5,430 nt of DNA, from assembly GCA_002495485.1 (NCBI GenBank), contig DAFH01000123.1, positions 5,027-10,456 on the forward strand, given 5' to 3'. Both the position numbers and the translations under genes were made by a program. Origin of the DNA: Candidatus Bathyarchaeota archaeon UBA185 (GTDB lineage: Archaea; Thermoproteota; Bathyarchaeia; 40CM-2-53-6). Each line of letters starts with the position of its first letter. The stretch's first letter is position 1. Below are positions 5,052-5,430 of this stretch, one piece after another. The notes beneath the pieces were generated by a model. It had not been told where the DNA came from and made no database searches. It saw only the letters and a program-made list of their open reading frames with translations.

Positions 5052-5430
5052 TCACCGTGAGACCCACTCCTCTTCTGGGACGCCTTCTATCTTGTTGACT
5101 GCTCGGGCTAGGACGAAGAGGAAGCTGGAGAGCCTGTTGATGTACGGGATGACTTCGGGATTGATCGACTCTACCTTGGAGAGGTTGACGATGCGTCTCT
5201 CGGCTCTTCTGCAGACAGCTCTTGCGACGTGTAGCTCGGCTCCGGGGAGGCTGCCGCCTGGAAGAATGAATCTTTTCAGACTTGGGAGTCTAGAGTTGAT
5301 CTCGTCGGTGACAGATTCGAGCTTGGTGAGGTGGGTTTTTCCGATTCTGGGGACCTTCGCGTTGACGATCTCGTTCGCGAGTTCTCCGCCGATGATGAAC
5401 AGGTCTTCCTGGATGGTCTTGAGTGTCTCA
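5052..5430 (-). CDS. Cob(I)alamin adenosyltransferase, PduO type, C-terminal part
   Basis: This enzyme transfers the adenosyl group of ATP to cob(I)alamin to form adenosylcobalamin. The window holds the last 125 residues and the TGA. The gene runs off the right edge, and about 55-60 N-terminal residues, including the glycine-rich ATP-binding start, are missing from view. Visible PduO signatures, numbered from the first complete codon, are RFILPGGS (53-60), the arginine-rich helix ARAVCRRAERR (69-79) and the INRLSSFLFVLAR helix (97-109). The arginines and glutamate that contact ATP in known PduO enzymes are kept. One departure is the usual NRLSD, which here reads NRLSS (Ser102, codon at 5126-5124). 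The stop is followed after 25 bp by the HIT gene on the same strand. A role in cobalamin salvage or activation is well supported. The specific B12-dependent enzyme served is not visible. Confidence 0.94.
   Translation of the reverse strand, partial: ETLKTIQEDLFIIGGELANEIVNAKVPRIGKTHLTKLESVTDEINSRLPSLKRFILPGGSLPGAELHVARAVCRRAERRIVNLSKVESINPEVIPYINRLSSFLFVLARAVNKIEGVPEEEWVSR

Overview
This window looks like a piece of an archaeal chromosome. The evidence is a methanogen/Bathyarchaeia-like COG1032 radical SAM protein, archaeal-type endonuclease III and IV, AT-rich archaeal TATA-like boxes rather than bacterial -35/-10 pairs, and one probably leaderless gene. Base composition is moderate (roughly half G+C by eye). 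The phylum cannot be fixed from the sequence alone. Bathyarchaeia or a neighbouring Thermoproteota lineage is my guess. No CRISPR array, tRNA, rRNA, insertion sequence or phage gene was found.

Layout. Positions 5-187 (minus) hold a doubtful 60-residue ORF. Positions 363-1913 (minus) encode a complete, uncharacterised radical SAM enzyme with a good Shine-Dalgarno, an upstream TATA-like box and a hairpin/T-run downstream. Positions 1914-2531 have no convincing gene. They hold the divergent promoter region, five copies of the palindrome GGTACC within 86 bp, and two overlapping plus-strand frames that may be a decayed gene. Positions 2532-2987 (plus) encode a PrxQ/BCP-type peroxiredoxin, followed directly by an 8-bp hairpin. 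Positions 3063-3905 (plus) are a complete endonuclease IV frame interrupted by one in-frame TAA. Endonuclease III (3906-4601, plus) starts on the very next base after the nfo stop. A HIT-family protein (4598-5026, minus) converges on nth with overlapping stop codons. The C-terminal part of a PduO-type cobalamin adenosyltransferase (5052-5430, minus) lies 25 bp upstream of the HIT gene and runs off the window.

How the genes fit together. Peroxiredoxin, AP endonuclease and thymine-glycol-type DNA glycosylase form a plausible oxidative-damage cluster: peroxide removal, base excision and abasic-site cleavage. The adenosyltransferase and HIT hydrolase are probably co-transcribed. The radical SAM gene may be linked to cobalamin only by family resemblance.

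The best observation is the nfo interruption. All nine expected metal ligands are present, and their spacing matches the E. coli enzyme exactly when the TAA is counted as one residue. This means a single substitution, so a very recent pseudogene, a sequence error or local readthrough. I see no convincing wholly new system here. The GGTACC array is the least explained piece of sequence.
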